A stretch of 64,000 bases of DNA from Paracamarosporium sp. OC-R06-R3 (GCA_019828545.1 JACVRA010000099.1:62279-126278), one strand, 5' to 3'; shown: positions 11,299 to 23,007, counted from the stretch's first letter. Numbers and translations: made by a program. The notes: generated by a model from the sequence alone, not told the origin.

Positions 11299-13574
11299 TC
11301 ATTTCTTGACTACGCGGAGAAGCGGAGCGATGCGAGCGCACTTGCTAAGGCCAACTCTATAGGGCGTTTTGCCTTTGCCGATCGTTGAAGATGCCTCGGT
11401 TGATAGCTTCACCTTCTTCTCCGCTGGCGGTGGTGGTTCTGATGTGATGTGGGTAGCCGTCGAAACTAGAATCGCATCTTCCGCATTACTGACCTGTGGC
11501 GGGTTCAATCCTTCATCTGTAACCGCAGGTTTATCCGGATTCCGCATCTTGTCCTCTGGTAATTCATCATCAACAGCTACTGGACTGACAGGTTTACGTG
11601 TCTTGTCATCCGAAGGTTCCTCTTCGACAGGCTGTATCATCTTGGCTTCCTTTTTCGGCCGTCCACGGCCTCGCTTCTTCCCCTTTGCAGGTTGCTTAGC
11701 AGCCACGGACTGCTCTCCAAGTTGATGTTCCGGCCCAGTGAGGTCTTCTTGGAGCTTCGCAATTTTCCCAGAGGTGTCTTCAGATGCAAGCTGAGGATCA
11801 GCCGGTGCTGTTGCCTGCTCTTCTTCTTGTCTAGACGGAGTAGCTGGCTTCTTAGTTCTTGGAATGACTACTTTCACTATTGTGGGACTTTTCATAGTAA
11901 CGGCTACTGGCGCAAGTTCCGGAATACCCTCGGTGAGGCTTGCATCAAAAGGGGCATGTGCCTTCTCCATGATTGATTCCGCAGCTTTGCTGTGATGAGT
12001 ATTTGTTAAAAGATCTTGCATATTACTCTCTGTGAGCAACAGTCAGTATAGATACTGTGATATCACGTATGCAGTATTTGCTTACTGTTCTTTGGCTTCG
12101 AAGGGCTTGATGGTGCCAGCTCATCTTCAGATACAACACCATTAGCAATCAGCCAGTCTACGGTATGCGTGATGTCGCCGTTGTGCTGTCTGAGAGCTGC
12201 AAATGGAAGTTAGAGAAACGTAAAGCGAATAGGGTTTGGGTAAGTCACCTTTCTTAGTGGTCAATGGTGTGAATCCCATATCACAAATTTGTCGAATCTT
12301 TTCTGGGGTGGTAGCAGTAGATGTAGTTTCTACATCTCCTGATGTCCTAGTCCGACGTGTTTTCTTTGCGACTCTCTCAGGCCGCCGAGAATAGTCAATC
12401 GGTTCTCCTACACTGAGCTTCAGAGATCTTGATCGGCTTGGTCGAGGCTTATATTGCTCCATCGGAAGGTCTGTGGTTATCAAATCATCCCTAGAATTTG
12501 GTACAGTGCTGGGTTTCTGCTCTGCATTTTTAGAAGGTGGCACAATAGAATGACTTAGGCTGCTCTGGGGTTGAAGTTCAACTCCTGCCGCCTCGACATC
12601 CGATGTCCGCGCTATAATGGGAGGACTAGAGAGAGAGCATGATGAGTATGTATTCTATCAAACTTGTTTATCGAGGATGCTTACTGTGAAGGAGCATCAG
12701 TTGGAGCAGTGGGTGCAGCAATCACCTCATGAAAGAGAGATATTTCACCCGAATGTGGTGCCGAATGAGATGTGTTATTCTGCGAGGATGGGGATGGGAG
12801 TTCTGTAGATTGAAGAGGAACTTGAGACTCTCTAGAGGATGACTTGAGATATTCAGACCAAGGCACTGATGACTTGGCGGGTTCGTATCTGGGTGCCTCT
12901 GGTTCCGGGTCGATACCTAGGAAATCTGGTGCCAGAACTTCTGCTAAGAGTTGTTGCTGAGTGGCGGTGGCGTTGGGAATCGTACTCGAGACAGTCTGAG
13001 GGAATAAGCCCAGTGGTTCGTGATGCTCCCAATTATCTTGCATAGTTCCTTTAAACCCCCAATTTCCATTTGGTATGGGTCCCAGATGTGTGTTGTGGAC
13101 TGCTTGTCCAGCGTGACGCTCCCCGTAGGTGGTCGGGTCCAAGTCACGTGCAGAAGATAGTGCGACTGCACCGTCCAATGAGGTTCTCCTCCGCTTACTG
13201 GCGTGGTCGGGCAATGAAATGGACGATTGGGGCGCGTCGTGAGGGACAGTTTGAGGAGACGGATCAGCAGCTGAAGGACCTCCAGACGGGTTGCTCCGGT
13301 CCTGACGGTCAGAAGAGGCGTCTTGGAACTGCGCACAGTGTGCAGCCATGATGGCGCGCTTCAAAGACTCTATGCTGAAATTAACGAGAGAGTTCCCATT
13401 AATGAAGGAACGTAGCTACATACCAGTTGAGCCAGTTCCTGTCTCGCCTGGCCTAGGTGAGGCCGGAGCGTTACTGCTAGAGTGGTTTGGTGGCGCGTCA
13501 CCCTGCGGTGCGGCAGCTTGGGCACCCTCAAACTCGAGGTCGTCTTCGTCTTCGGAGTCTTGTATGACCCTCAT
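11299..13574 (-). CDS. Nuclear-type protein with UBA-like segment, AT-hook and conserved C-terminal tail
   Basis: Not a gene I can name. Five exons (13574-13424, 13369-12685, 12625-12249, 12196-12086, 12029-11299) join in frame to 684 residues. The start is MRVIQDSEDEDD, an acidic opening with a possible SUMO-interacting stretch. The middle is long, Ser/Pro-rich and probably disordered. At about 384-430, PEKIRQICDMGFTPLTTKKA followed by LRQHNGDITHTVDWLIANG reads as a UBA domain (MGF loop, LRQHNGDI helix), assembled across intron 3. At about 560 KKRGRGRPKKE is a classical AT-hook for minor-groove DNA binding. The last 22 residues, TPYRVGLSKCARIAPLLRVV plus KK, stand out from the disordered surroundings and resemble the RAD51-binding tail of vertebrate RAD51AP1. 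A role in chromatin or recombination is inference. Head-to-head with FAM50 (217 bp apart). Confidence 0.8.
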
Positions 13575-13791
13575 CGCGTCCCTGCATCGCAAAGCGCGTT
13601 GTCAAACACAGTAGCTGGCGACGAAGCGTGGTCTGTGGCGCGAATGTGGGTGCGCTGAGAGACGTTTCGGGCTAGCGATAACGCGTGAGAGCGTGACCTC
13701 TCGTTGAGTGAAGTGCAGCCGACGACTGGCGCCCACCAATTGCGCCGTTCTCCCGCCCACCACCATTTGCACTACATTGTAGAATCTCGAG
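13575..13791. promoter_or_regulatory. Shared divergent promoter of the AT-hook/UBA and FAM50 genes
   Basis: Only 217 bp separate the two start codons, so the genes must share or overlap promoter elements. Inferred from spacing; no specific binding motif is assigned. Confidence 0.5.
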
Positions 13792-15001
13792 ATGGATAAG
13801 TTTATGCCCAGCGCAAGCGACCGCTCACGCAGTGGCACGCCTGGCAACGGGCGGTTTACCGCGCAGGCCGAAACCGCAGAGGATCTGCTGAAGTCGCAGA
13901 CCGTCGGCCTGGTACACCTTGATGATTTTCGCAAACGGCGCGCTGAAGCACTTGAGCAGAAAGAACGCGGCAGCTCAGGTGCTAGCACGCCGCAGGATGG
14001 GTACGTCTCGCACAGCAAGCCGACGCTGCACCGCAGAGCTAATTTGCAAAGTACAGGGCAGCAACACCTATACCCTCGTTCAAGAAGAAGCGCAAGGTAG
14101 CTGCGAAAGGCAAACTCTCGTTCGGCATCGACGCAGACGAGGATGCGGATTCCAGCACATCCACAGTCGCTACGCCCCGTGGTGGCACGCCCACCGACTC
14201 GTCCGCCGTGAACTCAGAAAGCGAGACCAAGGCCTTTAAAAAGAAGAAGTTCGGGGCCAACACAAGCATTGGGCTGAAACCACGGGTCATGACGAAGACG
14301 GCTTTGCAACGCGAGGCACAGCAAGCAGATGTGGCGCGGCAGGACTTCTTAGCCATGCGCGATGCCGTCAAAGCAACCGAGGTGGTAATACCGTATGTTT
14401 TCTACGACGGAACCAACATCCCAGGCGGCCGTTGCAGGGTAAAAAAGGGAGACCATATCTGGTTGTTTCTTGACAAGGCTAGGAAAGTGGGTGCTGAGCT
14501 TGGAGTTGGTGGCGATAAGAGCAGGCGAGACTGGGCCCGGGTCAACGTTGACGATCTGATGCTTGTGAGGGGTGAGGTGATTTTACCACCAGTATGTGCG
14601 CGCCCTACATATTACGCAATCAGGTGAGACTGATTCTATTCTAGCACTACGACTTCTACTATTTCCTGTTCAACAAAGTTGTGGGGTTCAATGGGCCCGT
14701 CTTCGACTACTCGGCGCAACCAACGAAAGCTACGCCAGTGGCAGATGCCGACCCCGACCCTGCCACTTTCAATCCTCTCGAGAGGCCAGGTCAGAACAAA
14801 GACAAGAGCTCTACAGTCCCAGACGAAGAACTGGAAGGTTTCAACGATGATCCAGGTCTGACCAAAGTCGTTGATCGAAGGTGGTACGAGAGGAACAAGC
14901 ACATTTTTCCAGCCAGTGTGTGGGAAGAGTACAAACCAGAGAAGGATCTCTCGAAAGCACAACGCAAAGATGCCGAGGGCAACGCATTCTTCTTCTCGTA
15001 G
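13792..15001 (+). CDS. FAM50/XAP5 family nuclear protein
   Basis: Homolog of the FAM50A/XAP5 family, nuclear proteins linked to spliceosome function and chromatin. Exons 13792-14000, 14057-14591 and 14645-15001 give 366 residues. Hallmarks: an N-terminal charged region with [13 protein letters not shown], a basic patch (KKKRK, likely nuclear localisation), KGKLSFGID, then the conserved XAP5 core: [58 protein letters not shown] and [23 protein letters not shown] near the C-terminus. Length is normal for the family. Intron phases agree with an uninterrupted family sequence (QDG to [13 protein letters not shown] to HYDFY). Highly conserved eukaryotic gene, so the call is firm; the fungal role is less studied. 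Confidence 0.95.
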
Positions 15002-16186
15002 TAGCGGCAGGGTTGCAGAGGTACAGTGCAAATTCGGCACGGGCTAGTTATGCGCAAGGGGCGGGGCATGCATATGCGGCAGCTCGCAGAAGAAGGCGAG
15101 AGTACAGTCGCCGTGCCAAGTGAGGTTGACCAAGTTGGACGACGATGACTACTGCTGTGGATCGTTACTTGCAGCCTCGGCGAGGTTGGTCATTGCTACT
15201 GGGGAAGGAACCATCGACTTTGATAAGGAACCGTGAATGAAAGCAGATTAGCAATCAAGGGATCAAGGTGTGAAGCGGTGTGAGGGTGTGTTGGATTCGA
15301 TGTACTATGGCGGGGCTCGCAGAAAGGTAATGTGTCGTGTGAGCAGTTGCCGCAGCTGGGCGCACCGCGAAGTGCATGTCTAGCCGAGTCCCTGCATTGA
15401 GGATTACGTCCAGTGACTGCGCGACGGCGATCTTATTCCTCAGAATCTCGCAGCCGTGAAGAACCAAGTACGACGGGACCACACAGGAAGCGCCGTGACG
15501 CGCCAGAGCTGCATAAGCTCACGTTGGAACGCGCACATTGGGAAAGCGGAGGGGTGCCGACTGACGGAACAAGTTGTGGATTCGGGGCTGCAGCACTGAC
15601 GCAGCGGCAACGGTTGGACGCGTGAATACTGCCGAGGCGGTCTCGGACGGGATGCGCAGAGCTTTTTCGAGGCATTCATATACTCGCCGGTAGCACCCTG
15701 GGCCTGCACACCCATTTCTTTGAAGATTGACGCACCCACGCCGACCCCCGTCCCTGGTACACGGCCAGGCACGTGCAAAACAGCCATCGTAATCGTGCCT
15801 TTGTCGTCATTTCGGTGCGCACCTACCCACCAATTCACTCCACTCCACAGCCGACCGACATTCACCCCAGGCTTCCCTTGAGGCCGTTCGGCAGCGCCAA
15901 GCGTGACTGTGCTAGGTGAATCTCACAAACATGCAGCGCGTCTCATTCTCCCGCCAGCCAATGAGCTTCGAGGAACAGCCTCGTGGCGTGCATCCGCGCC
16001 GCGAATAGCTACCCATGAACTCACCAGTATGCAGGGTCTCGGTCCATCATATCGAGCTTGGTATTGCGCCCTCGACAACGGCGCCCGCTTTGCCTCTTTT
16101 CCACGTCTGCTCAACCTCAGCTGGCTGTAGCAGACTGCCTGGGTAGCTCTCTCTGCGACTCCTAGCTGCTACGCAGTCAGCAAAAG
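15002..16186. other. Intergenic region upstream of the GDE1-type gene
   Basis: Holds the FAM50 3' flank and the GDE1-type promoter. The CACGTG palindrome at 15770 is listed separately. GC-rich open frames on the minus strand look like chance. Confidence 0.5.
15770..15775. promoter_or_regulatory. CACGTG palindrome, possible Pho4/NUC-1-type site
   Basis: Lies about 410 bp upstream of the SPX-GDPD start codon. CACGTG is the core bound by Pho4/NUC-1 bHLH factors of phosphate starvation, and yeast GDE1 is a PHO-regulated gene. The same hexamer also occurs elsewhere in the window, so this is suggestive only. Confidence 0.3.
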
Positions 16187-19100
16187 ATGAAGTTTGGCCA
16201 CAATTTGTCCCGTAATCAGGTCCCCGAATGGGCCTCCTCCTACATCAACTACAAGGGCCTCAAGAAGCTCATCAAGACGGCCGTAGAATCCGTCAAGAGC
16301 CGCGAGGACCCTGATCTTGCAGGCAAGTCTTATCGATGCCGTTTGGGTGTATGAATGCTCACACCATGCATAGAGTTCTTCTTCTCTCTAGATCGCAATT
16401 TGGAAGATGTCGATGGGTTTTATAATAAGAAATACGCTGAGTATGCCCGTCGCCTAAAGCTCCTCCACGGCCGCTATGGCCGTGCTGCCCAAGTGCCTGA
16501 GGGCATCGACAGGGATGAAAAGGAGGATCTCATGGGTGCGCTGCTAGAGGTACGCAGTGCGCTGCGCAATCTCCAGTGGTATGGCGAAGTCAATAGAAGA
16601 GGCTTCATCAAGATCACAAAGAAATTGGATAAGAAGATCCCAGGTGTGACCACGCAGCAACGATATCTACAGTCAAAGGTCTATCCGAAAGCGTTCGCGC
16701 ACAATATTCCCTTGAGCACGGATCTGAAGGCTATCAACGATTGGCTCTCGGGACTCGGCGAAGTGAAAACCTTCGACGACACCGGTTCTACGCATTCGGC
16801 AGCTTCTCTTGGCAGGATTCCTGGAGCGTCTCTGAACCTTCCTTCAAGCCTACTGGATACTGTTGATCAGGCCATCCGAGCCGATGATGCGGAGAGCCTT
16901 TCTCGGATGGTGTCGGAAATTTTGACGAAACATGATCTCACCGCCGTCGCCGTCTCTGTCCAGCAGATCTTCTTAAATTTCCTTCAACGTGCCATTTCGT
17001 GTCGCTCCAGGCTTTGCATAGATACATTGATACCGCATCTTGGTTCTCTAGAAGAAGCTGACGATATCAACAAACGCAACTGCATTCATCGTCTCGTCAT
17101 TACTATCGGACGCGCAAGGGCTGGCGAAACCCAGGGACCTGAGGGTCAAGTCTTGTCAGCATCCACTGAACCAAATTTCATTACTCCCGCTGCCGCCCCG
17201 AGCCGACTGCCTTTATTGGGCAGCACAACTGAAAATGAGTCAAACGGACTTTTGAGCGATACAGATGAAACCGTGCAACTTCTCGATTACCTTCTTAACC
17301 ATCTTCAACCATCACAGCGAAGTTCCCTACAATCCCGGGATACATATGGGCGTATTCCACTTCACTATGCTGCTCAATATGGGTTTGTGGCCGTTTGTCA
17401 AACGATTATCAAGCACATGCGAACTTGGGGCCAGTTCGACATCACCTCAGGCATTGACTCTCCAGCTTGGCAAGACACAGAAGGCTACGCACCCATTCAC
17501 CTTGCCGTAATTGGCGGTCATCCGCTTGCCACCCAGACTTTATTAGAAGCTGGTACTTCTGAAACGTCTCGCACGACTGTAATCCCCAATTCTGGCGCGG
17601 TGTTAGCTGTGGCTACACAATCGAATTTTGTAAGAATCGTTAAACTCCTAGTAGATGCGTGCGTCGACGTCAATTTCCAGAATGAGCAAGGCGAAACTGC
17701 ACTGCATGTTGCCGCGCGTTTCGGCCACGACGAAAGCGCCAAAGCTTTGCTTGCAGGTTCTGCGCTCCATCAAACCCAAGTGGACATTCCTGAGAAAACG
17801 TTTGGATGGACACCACTTTTCATAGCCTGCGTCGATGGCCATGTTTCCATGGTGCGGCTGCTCATCGAACGCGGCGCGAATCTCGACCGTGCAGATAGTG
17901 ATGGCTGGACAGCTCGTGAGCACGCTGCTCTTCGTGGGCACATGGACATCATTGTGGAGTTGGCCAAAATCGCTCCGGCTAAAACAGGAAATGCGGAAGG
18001 CCTGGCTCCCCCAACACATGCCTCTTCTCTCGAAGAGCGTAGGTCAAAGAATCTGAGTAGAGAAAGCTCATACCAGCAGAAGTCTATCGAATCGCTGAAA
18101 TCTTTCGGTCACCGGTATCTCACAGATCAGACCATGGTCCTTGTTAGTCTAGGTTCAATGGACCCTCGTAAGGATGTCCCAGCCGTGAAATTGGATGATA
18201 TACCTTTTTCGGATGCTCACGCCACCCAGCTGGACACAGCTCTCTCAGTCGTTGTATCAGCATCTGGCGCAGATGGCGAATCTACAGTTGTTGATCTCCC
18301 GGTTCAGGAGAACATCAGTACAGAACCAATCACCTTCAAGACGAAGGACATTTCCAAGGTCAAAATTCTTTTCGATATCGTGCCGACCTATGCAGGGTCA
18401 AACGATCGCATCGTTGGACGTGGAGTTGCTCTTCTTTCGACGTTCAAGACGATTCTTGGCTCGAAACGAATTCCTCTACAGGGAGACCTCAGCGTTCCTA
18501 TCGTTGCTGCGAGCACCATGGACGTCATTGGATCAGTCAATTTCAATTTCATCGTCATAACGCCCTTTTCGCACCCGAACCTATCTATCACAGAGCATCA
18601 TACATACTGGAAGACGATAGCGTCGACTATGGTCATCGGACATAGAGGCCTTGGAAAGAACACCACCGCTCGTAAATCCCTACAACTAGGAGAGAACACC
18701 ATCCAATCCTTCATCGCAGCCGCCAACCTTGGTGCAGAATACGTCGAGTTTGACGTCCAGTTGACGAAGGATCATGTGCCCGTGATCTATCATGACTTCC
18801 TTGTCAGTGAGACGGGAATTGATGCACCGGTTCACACCCTGACCTTCGACCAATTTATGCATCTCGGAAAAGGTCAGACGCCGCGACATTCCACTCCTGG
18901 TTCTCCAGAGAACGGTGACGCCGCCGACGACAGCACAGGCCGCGGAGCCAATTTAGCGCAGAGGCGGCTCCGCTCATATTCCATGGATCACGGGCAGCAG
19001 ATGAAGATGCATGCGTACCACGAAGCACAGCATGTCGAACGAATAAAGCACACACGAGACTTCAAAGAAAAGGGTTTTAAGGGTAACAGTAGAGGCAGTT

Positions 19101-19857
19101 TTATTCAAGAGCCGTTCACAACTTTGGAAGAAATGTTCGCGAAACTACCTGAGAGCACTGGCTTCAACATCGAGATGAAATACCCTATGCTCTATGAATC
19201 CGAGGAGCACGAGATGGACCAATACGCCGTTGAACTCAACTCGTTTGTCGATACAGTACTACGAATGGTATACGACAAGATGGGCAGCCGTAACATCATC
19301 TTCTCGTCCTTCAATCCTGACATCTGCCTTATGCTGTCGTTCAAGCAGCCCTCCATACCAGTCCTTTTCCTCACCGATGCCGGCACTAGCCCTGTAGGCG
19401 ATGTTCGTGCAGGAAGCTTACAGGAAGCTATTCGCTTCGCTAGTCGTTGGAACCTGCTCGGCATTGTGAGCGCGGCAGAACCTCTCGTCGCATGTCCACG
19501 GTTGATTCGAGTCGTCAAAGAGAGTAGTCTGGTGTGTGTCAGCTATGGCACGTTGAACAATGACCCGAAGAATGTTCAAGTAGGCTCCTTTCTTCACAAA
19601 ATTGCTTAGTCTCCTCTAACAATACACAGATTCAGAGACAAGAAGGTATCGATGCCGTCATTGTCGACCTCGTCCTAAAGGTCCGAAAAGGACTCACGGC
19701 TCCTGCTGAAGATGGCGCGTCCGTCAATGGGTCTACGACGAACAGAAACTTGACGGTATTGACAGATCCTTCAGTAGCTACTAATAGCGGTGTGAGTACC
19801 GCGTCTTCGGAAGGTGATCGAGATGCGGCACAGGCTGTCCCCAACGCTCCTACATAA
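16187..19857 (+). CDS. GDE1: GDE1-type glycerophosphodiester phosphodiesterase (SPX-ankyrin-GDPD)
   Basis: Hydrolyses glycerophosphocholine to glycerol-3-phosphate and choline, tying phospholipid turnover to phosphate supply. Exons 16187-16322, 16374-19579 and 19630-19857 give 1189 residues, close to yeast Gde1. An SPX domain spans about 1-165 (MKFGHNLSRNQVPEWASSYI and the KKYAEYARRLKLL helix, with the lysines that sense inositol pyrophosphates). Ankyrin repeats follow at about 365-590 (GRIPLHYAAQYGF, GYAPIHLAVIGGH, GETALHVAARFGH, GWTPLFIACVDGH). The GDPD domain starts near 795: IGHRGLG (catalytic His and Arg), YVEFDVQLTKD, VIYHDF, FNIEMKYP. A low-complexity Ser/Thr tail ends the protein. Intron 1 has a GC donor (gcaagt). 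Expected to respond to phosphate starvation. Confidence 0.96.
16323..16373 (+). other. GC-AG intron in the GDE1-type gene
   Basis: Joining G from exon 1 to AG of exon 2 makes the Glu codon of LAEFFFSLD, as expected in SPX domains. The donor is GCAAGT and the acceptor ATAG. A GT donor four bases inside breaks the frame. Confidence 0.85.
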
Positions 19858-20290
19858 GCGCAAACTACTCATAACCAATGTTGTTGGACATCAATATCAA
19901 GATCTTGGAACAGTTTCCTACTTCAAAAGTGTCTATTGCATGCACGCCATTATCATAGAACTACCAATGTTATGACGATGTTGATATATTATGTTTCTCA
20001 GCTTCCGCTTTAAAGGGCTTTTCAAAGCACCTTCACCCCATTCCTTCCCATGTAAATTTGGACGTCTACAGCTTGCAACCACAGCCTAATTCAGCAACGG
20101 AGGGCAGTAGTCAGCTCCGAGGATCCTCGGCTGTCCAGAGTTAATGCACACTTCGCTTCATCTAGAAATATCCCAATGGTGCACATCGCGTTCGGGCACC
20201 CTTGCGTTTGCAGCTGCGCAATGTGGTTCCCAACATATGATACAGAAGTAGCCAAAATCTCTCAGCGATTTAGTAGCAAGATATCATCGT
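19858..20290. other. Intergenic region
   Basis: 3' flank of the GDE1-type gene and of the small secreted candidate. No feature seen. Confidence 0.5.
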
Positions 20291-20734
20291 TCATCTTCCA
20301 CCTTCTAGCATTCCAGGGCAAACCGCAGGCACGACATGGCCACACAGCCTTGCCAAACAGGTCGCATACCAGGATGCCATGGCGTGTGTGATGTATGCTT
20401 GTGCGTAGAAATCCAACTCTCCCTTCTCCTCCTCGTGGTTGTCGAGTTCGGGAAGGGGACTTGGGATATCGGGATGGTAATTTGGATTTGGATCTCGGAC
20501 TTCATCGGCGGAAATTTTGACGATCTCCCATATTCCTCCTTCTGTCTTCGTGATGGACCTTCTGGTCCGCGAGACAGATGGAACAGTTGGCGATAAGTTT
20601 GCCAAAAGTGAGATGTCGCCGGTCCAAGCGGTTGCCGGAGGGCGCAGGAGCACAGGTGTTGGTGTAGAGGTAAAGGTGGCGAAGGCTCCTGCCACCAAGG
20701 AGAGAAAGGAAATAATTAAATGAAGTGAAATCAT
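20291..20734 (-). CDS. Candidate small secreted protein
   Basis: Unrecognised. A 147-residue frame from the ATG at 20734 begins with a good signal peptide: MISLHLIISFLSLVAGAFA, a short n-region and a long hydrophobic core ending in AFA. The mature part is about 128 residues, with a Pro-rich start (TPTPVLLRPP), a dibasic RTRR that could be a Kex2-type site, an acidic middle (PELDNHEEEKGELD) and three Cys near the C-terminus (ATCLARLCGH, AVC). No domain is recognised. The same frame is open further upstream, but the signal peptide argues for this start. It is isolated in about 2 kb without other genes, which is common for candidate effectors. It could also be a chance frame: no intron supports it. 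Confidence 0.42.
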   Translation of the reverse strand: MISLHLIISFLSLVAGAFATFTSTPTPVLLRPPATAWTGDISLLANLSPTVPSVSRTRRSITKTEGGIWEIVKISADEVRDPNPNYHPDIPSPLPELDNHEEEKGELDFYAQAYITHAMASWYATCLARLCGHVVPAVCPGMLEGGR

Positions 20735-21861
20735 TTGCAATAGGAGGTCTTCAGAATGAGTTTCTGGTTCCGGCAGTTTTCGTATCGCCTGTACTGAGGG
20801 GATAGAGCGTACAAGGATTTTCAACACAATGTTGGATTTCGAGGAAGCGAGTTTAGCGAATAAAAGGGGAATTTTGTAACATGGGATCAGGGCGAAAACT
20901 TTGAGAACCAATAGTTTGATATGAGTCCAAAGGTGGGTAAAGGTGGAACAAGATATGGTAGTTCTTGGTACATGAGAAGAAACTATGGCAGTTCCCCGTC
21001 AGTGGAACATAGATTGAGATTCCAAACAGCGAGGGCTCAAAAGTTAATTAGTCGATGAATATAGATTTGGTACAGCAAATTTGTCTTATTGAAACAAGGT
21101 GACTCCATTTTGGTTGTATGATTCCCAATATTGTTGCCCCATGAAGGAGATTGTCTGGGTTTGGAATAGAAGATTTAGCATTTCTCATGTGGCATCTGCA
21201 AAAGTTTCGTAACTTTCTTCAATTGTGCAATTTGGATAGGTCTTGTTCATAGATGTCGTTGGGAGGTACATACTAGGTAAAAGTGGAACTTAAAAGGAGA
21301 GGGCACTGGCTATTGGCCTGTGCCTAATCTGGTAAGCTGCTGCTCAACACCACGACCCACCTCCACCTCAGTCTCTGCAATGACCGAAATTTTAGCAAAC
21401 GGAGAGGACTCAATCAAGAGCCTCGTTGTTTGTCACTATATGCCAAGGCTCTCTGCGGAATGTCCTATTCAACTACCAACCATACAACCAATCACCAATT
21501 TCTCCGTCTTCGGTCGCGCTAATTCTCCGCACCCGCTTTCCGCCCCTCGCCATGCGCGGATTGCAGGGCTTAAACACACCAAGCATGGAATCTTGACCGA
21601 GGATATTCTCTCATTTACGGTGATCTCCTCGACCCACGATGACCCCTCAATTTGCTGGTGCAGCTGCCAAGGGCATGGCACGGGATAAATATCAATATTA
21701 AGGGAGATACGAAGTGCAGCTGCAATGTAATGAGGTATATCTCGTAAAGTATAAGAAGTGACTCGAAATGCCAAACTACGATCTGTTTTAAGCTCAGTCT
21801 TCCTTGTTTGCTTGAGCCGCTTTATTTGCCACTTTCGGCGATACGGACAGCGCCGATCATC
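20735..21861. other. Intergenic region
   Basis: Between the starts of the candidate secreted protein (minus) and the GH105 gene (plus). AT-rich at 20950-21300. Short frames only. No repeat or RNA recognised. Confidence 0.5.
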
Positions 21862-23007
21862 ATGCGTGTGTCGACTGTGCTTCTCGCAAGTGCGACAGCA
21901 GCCGCTGCCGCGCCTAATGCGTCAGATTTCTACTCGACGTGGATGGCGACCTCGTTCCTGTCCAAGAACCATCCAGTCGACAACCACTACGTCTCTAACG
22001 TCATCAACGAAGGCATCAGGAAGGCAGCAGTTACTCACAATAATGCAACTCTGCTTTCCTGGGCGTCGAAGGCAATCTCGTCACTCGTGTTGGCCAATGG
22101 TACAATCAAGAACTGGGACCCATACTACTACTCTCTTGACGACGTCCGGGTTGGCAACAACATCCTCTACTTCTGGGACGCAGAAGGCCGGAAGGAAAAG
22201 AAGTACGAGATTGCGGCAGCATCCTTGAAGGCTCAACTCGATCGCTTTCCACGAAATGCTGAAGGGGGCTTCTGGCACCGTTCGCCAACGTACCCAAACC
22301 AGATGTGGCTCGATGGCATCTACATGGCCGACCAGTTCTATGCAACGTACACTTCGTACTTCGAACCCGACAACACCACGGCATGGAACGACATCGCCTT
22401 GCAGTTTGACCTGATCGAGAAGCACACCAGGAACAAGACCTCTAACTTGTTGGCGCATGGGTACGACCAAAGTCTTAAGGCGGTCTGGGCGGATCCAGTG
22501 ACTGGATCTGCTCCTCATGTGTGGGACCGTGCTGTTGGATGGTACTTCATGGTGCTTGTGGAAGTTCTGCAAGTCTATCCCAAGAATCTGCCCGGGTACA
22601 ACCGTCTCAAAGGCTATTTCACGAGCCTCGCCGTCGGCCTCAAGCAGGCGCAGGACAAGAGCGGCGGTTGGTGGCTTGTCATGGATGAGCCATACCCTGG
22701 TAAGAAGGGCAACTACATCGAATCGAGTGGTACGGCAATGTTCACCTATGGTTACTTGAAGGGTATCCGGACGGGACTATTGGACAAGCAGTACAAGGAA
22801 ACAGCGACCAAGGCGTACAACTACATGGTGGAGGAGTTCATCAAGCATGAGAAGAACGGAACGCTGAGCTGGGAGGGAACGGTATCTGTTGGGAGTCTTA
22901 GCTCGAATGGGAGCTATGAGTATTATATCGGTGTGCCGTTGTTGGAGAATGATGGCAAGGGTGCTGGGTCATTCATGATGGCGGCATCAGAGTACGAACA
23001 GCTATAG
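21862..23007 (+). CDS. Secreted GH105 unsaturated rhamnogalacturonyl hydrolase
   Basis: Acts after pectate or rhamnogalacturonan lyases by hydrolysing the unsaturated uronic acid from the non-reducing end of oligosaccharides. Single exon of 381 residues starting at the ATG that opens a signal peptide (MRVSTVLLASATAAAAA); an upstream in-frame ATG at 21808 would bury that signal and is less likely. The (alpha/alpha)6-barrel family features are visible: FWHR near 137, then MWLDGIYMADQF with Asp151 matching the catalytic Asp of YteR, AHGYDQSLKAVW, WDRAVGWYFMVLVEVL, GGWWLVMDEPYPGKKGNYIESSGTAMFTYG and SVGSLSSNGSYEYYIGVPLLENDGKGAGSFMMAASE at the end. Several N-glycosylation sites fit secretion. Likely part of pectin degradation; no other pectin gene is next to it. 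Confidence 0.95.
   Translation: MRVSTVLLASATAAAAAPNASDFYSTWMATSFLSKNHPVDNHYVSNVINEGIRKAAVTHNNATLLSWASKAISSLVLANGTIKNWDPYYYSLDDVRVGNNILYFWDAEGRKEKKYEIAAASLKAQLDRFPRNAEGGFWHRSPTYPNQMWLDGIYMADQFYATYTSYFEPDNTTAWNDIALQFDLIEKHTRNKTSNLLAHGYDQSLKAVWADPVTGSAPHVWDRAVGWYFMVLVEVLQVYPKNLPGYNRLKGYFTSLAVGLKQAQDKSGGWWLVMDEPYPGKKGNYIESSGTAMFTYGYLKGIRTGLLDKQYKETATKAYNYMVEEFIKHEKNGTLSWEGTVSVGSLSSNGSYEYYIGVPLLENDGKGAGSFMMAASEYEQL

Noticed and set aside
15440..15865. 141-codon minus-strand open frame in the GDE1-type promoter
   Set aside because: No domain or signal; biased composition; overlapping frames of similar length on the other strand.
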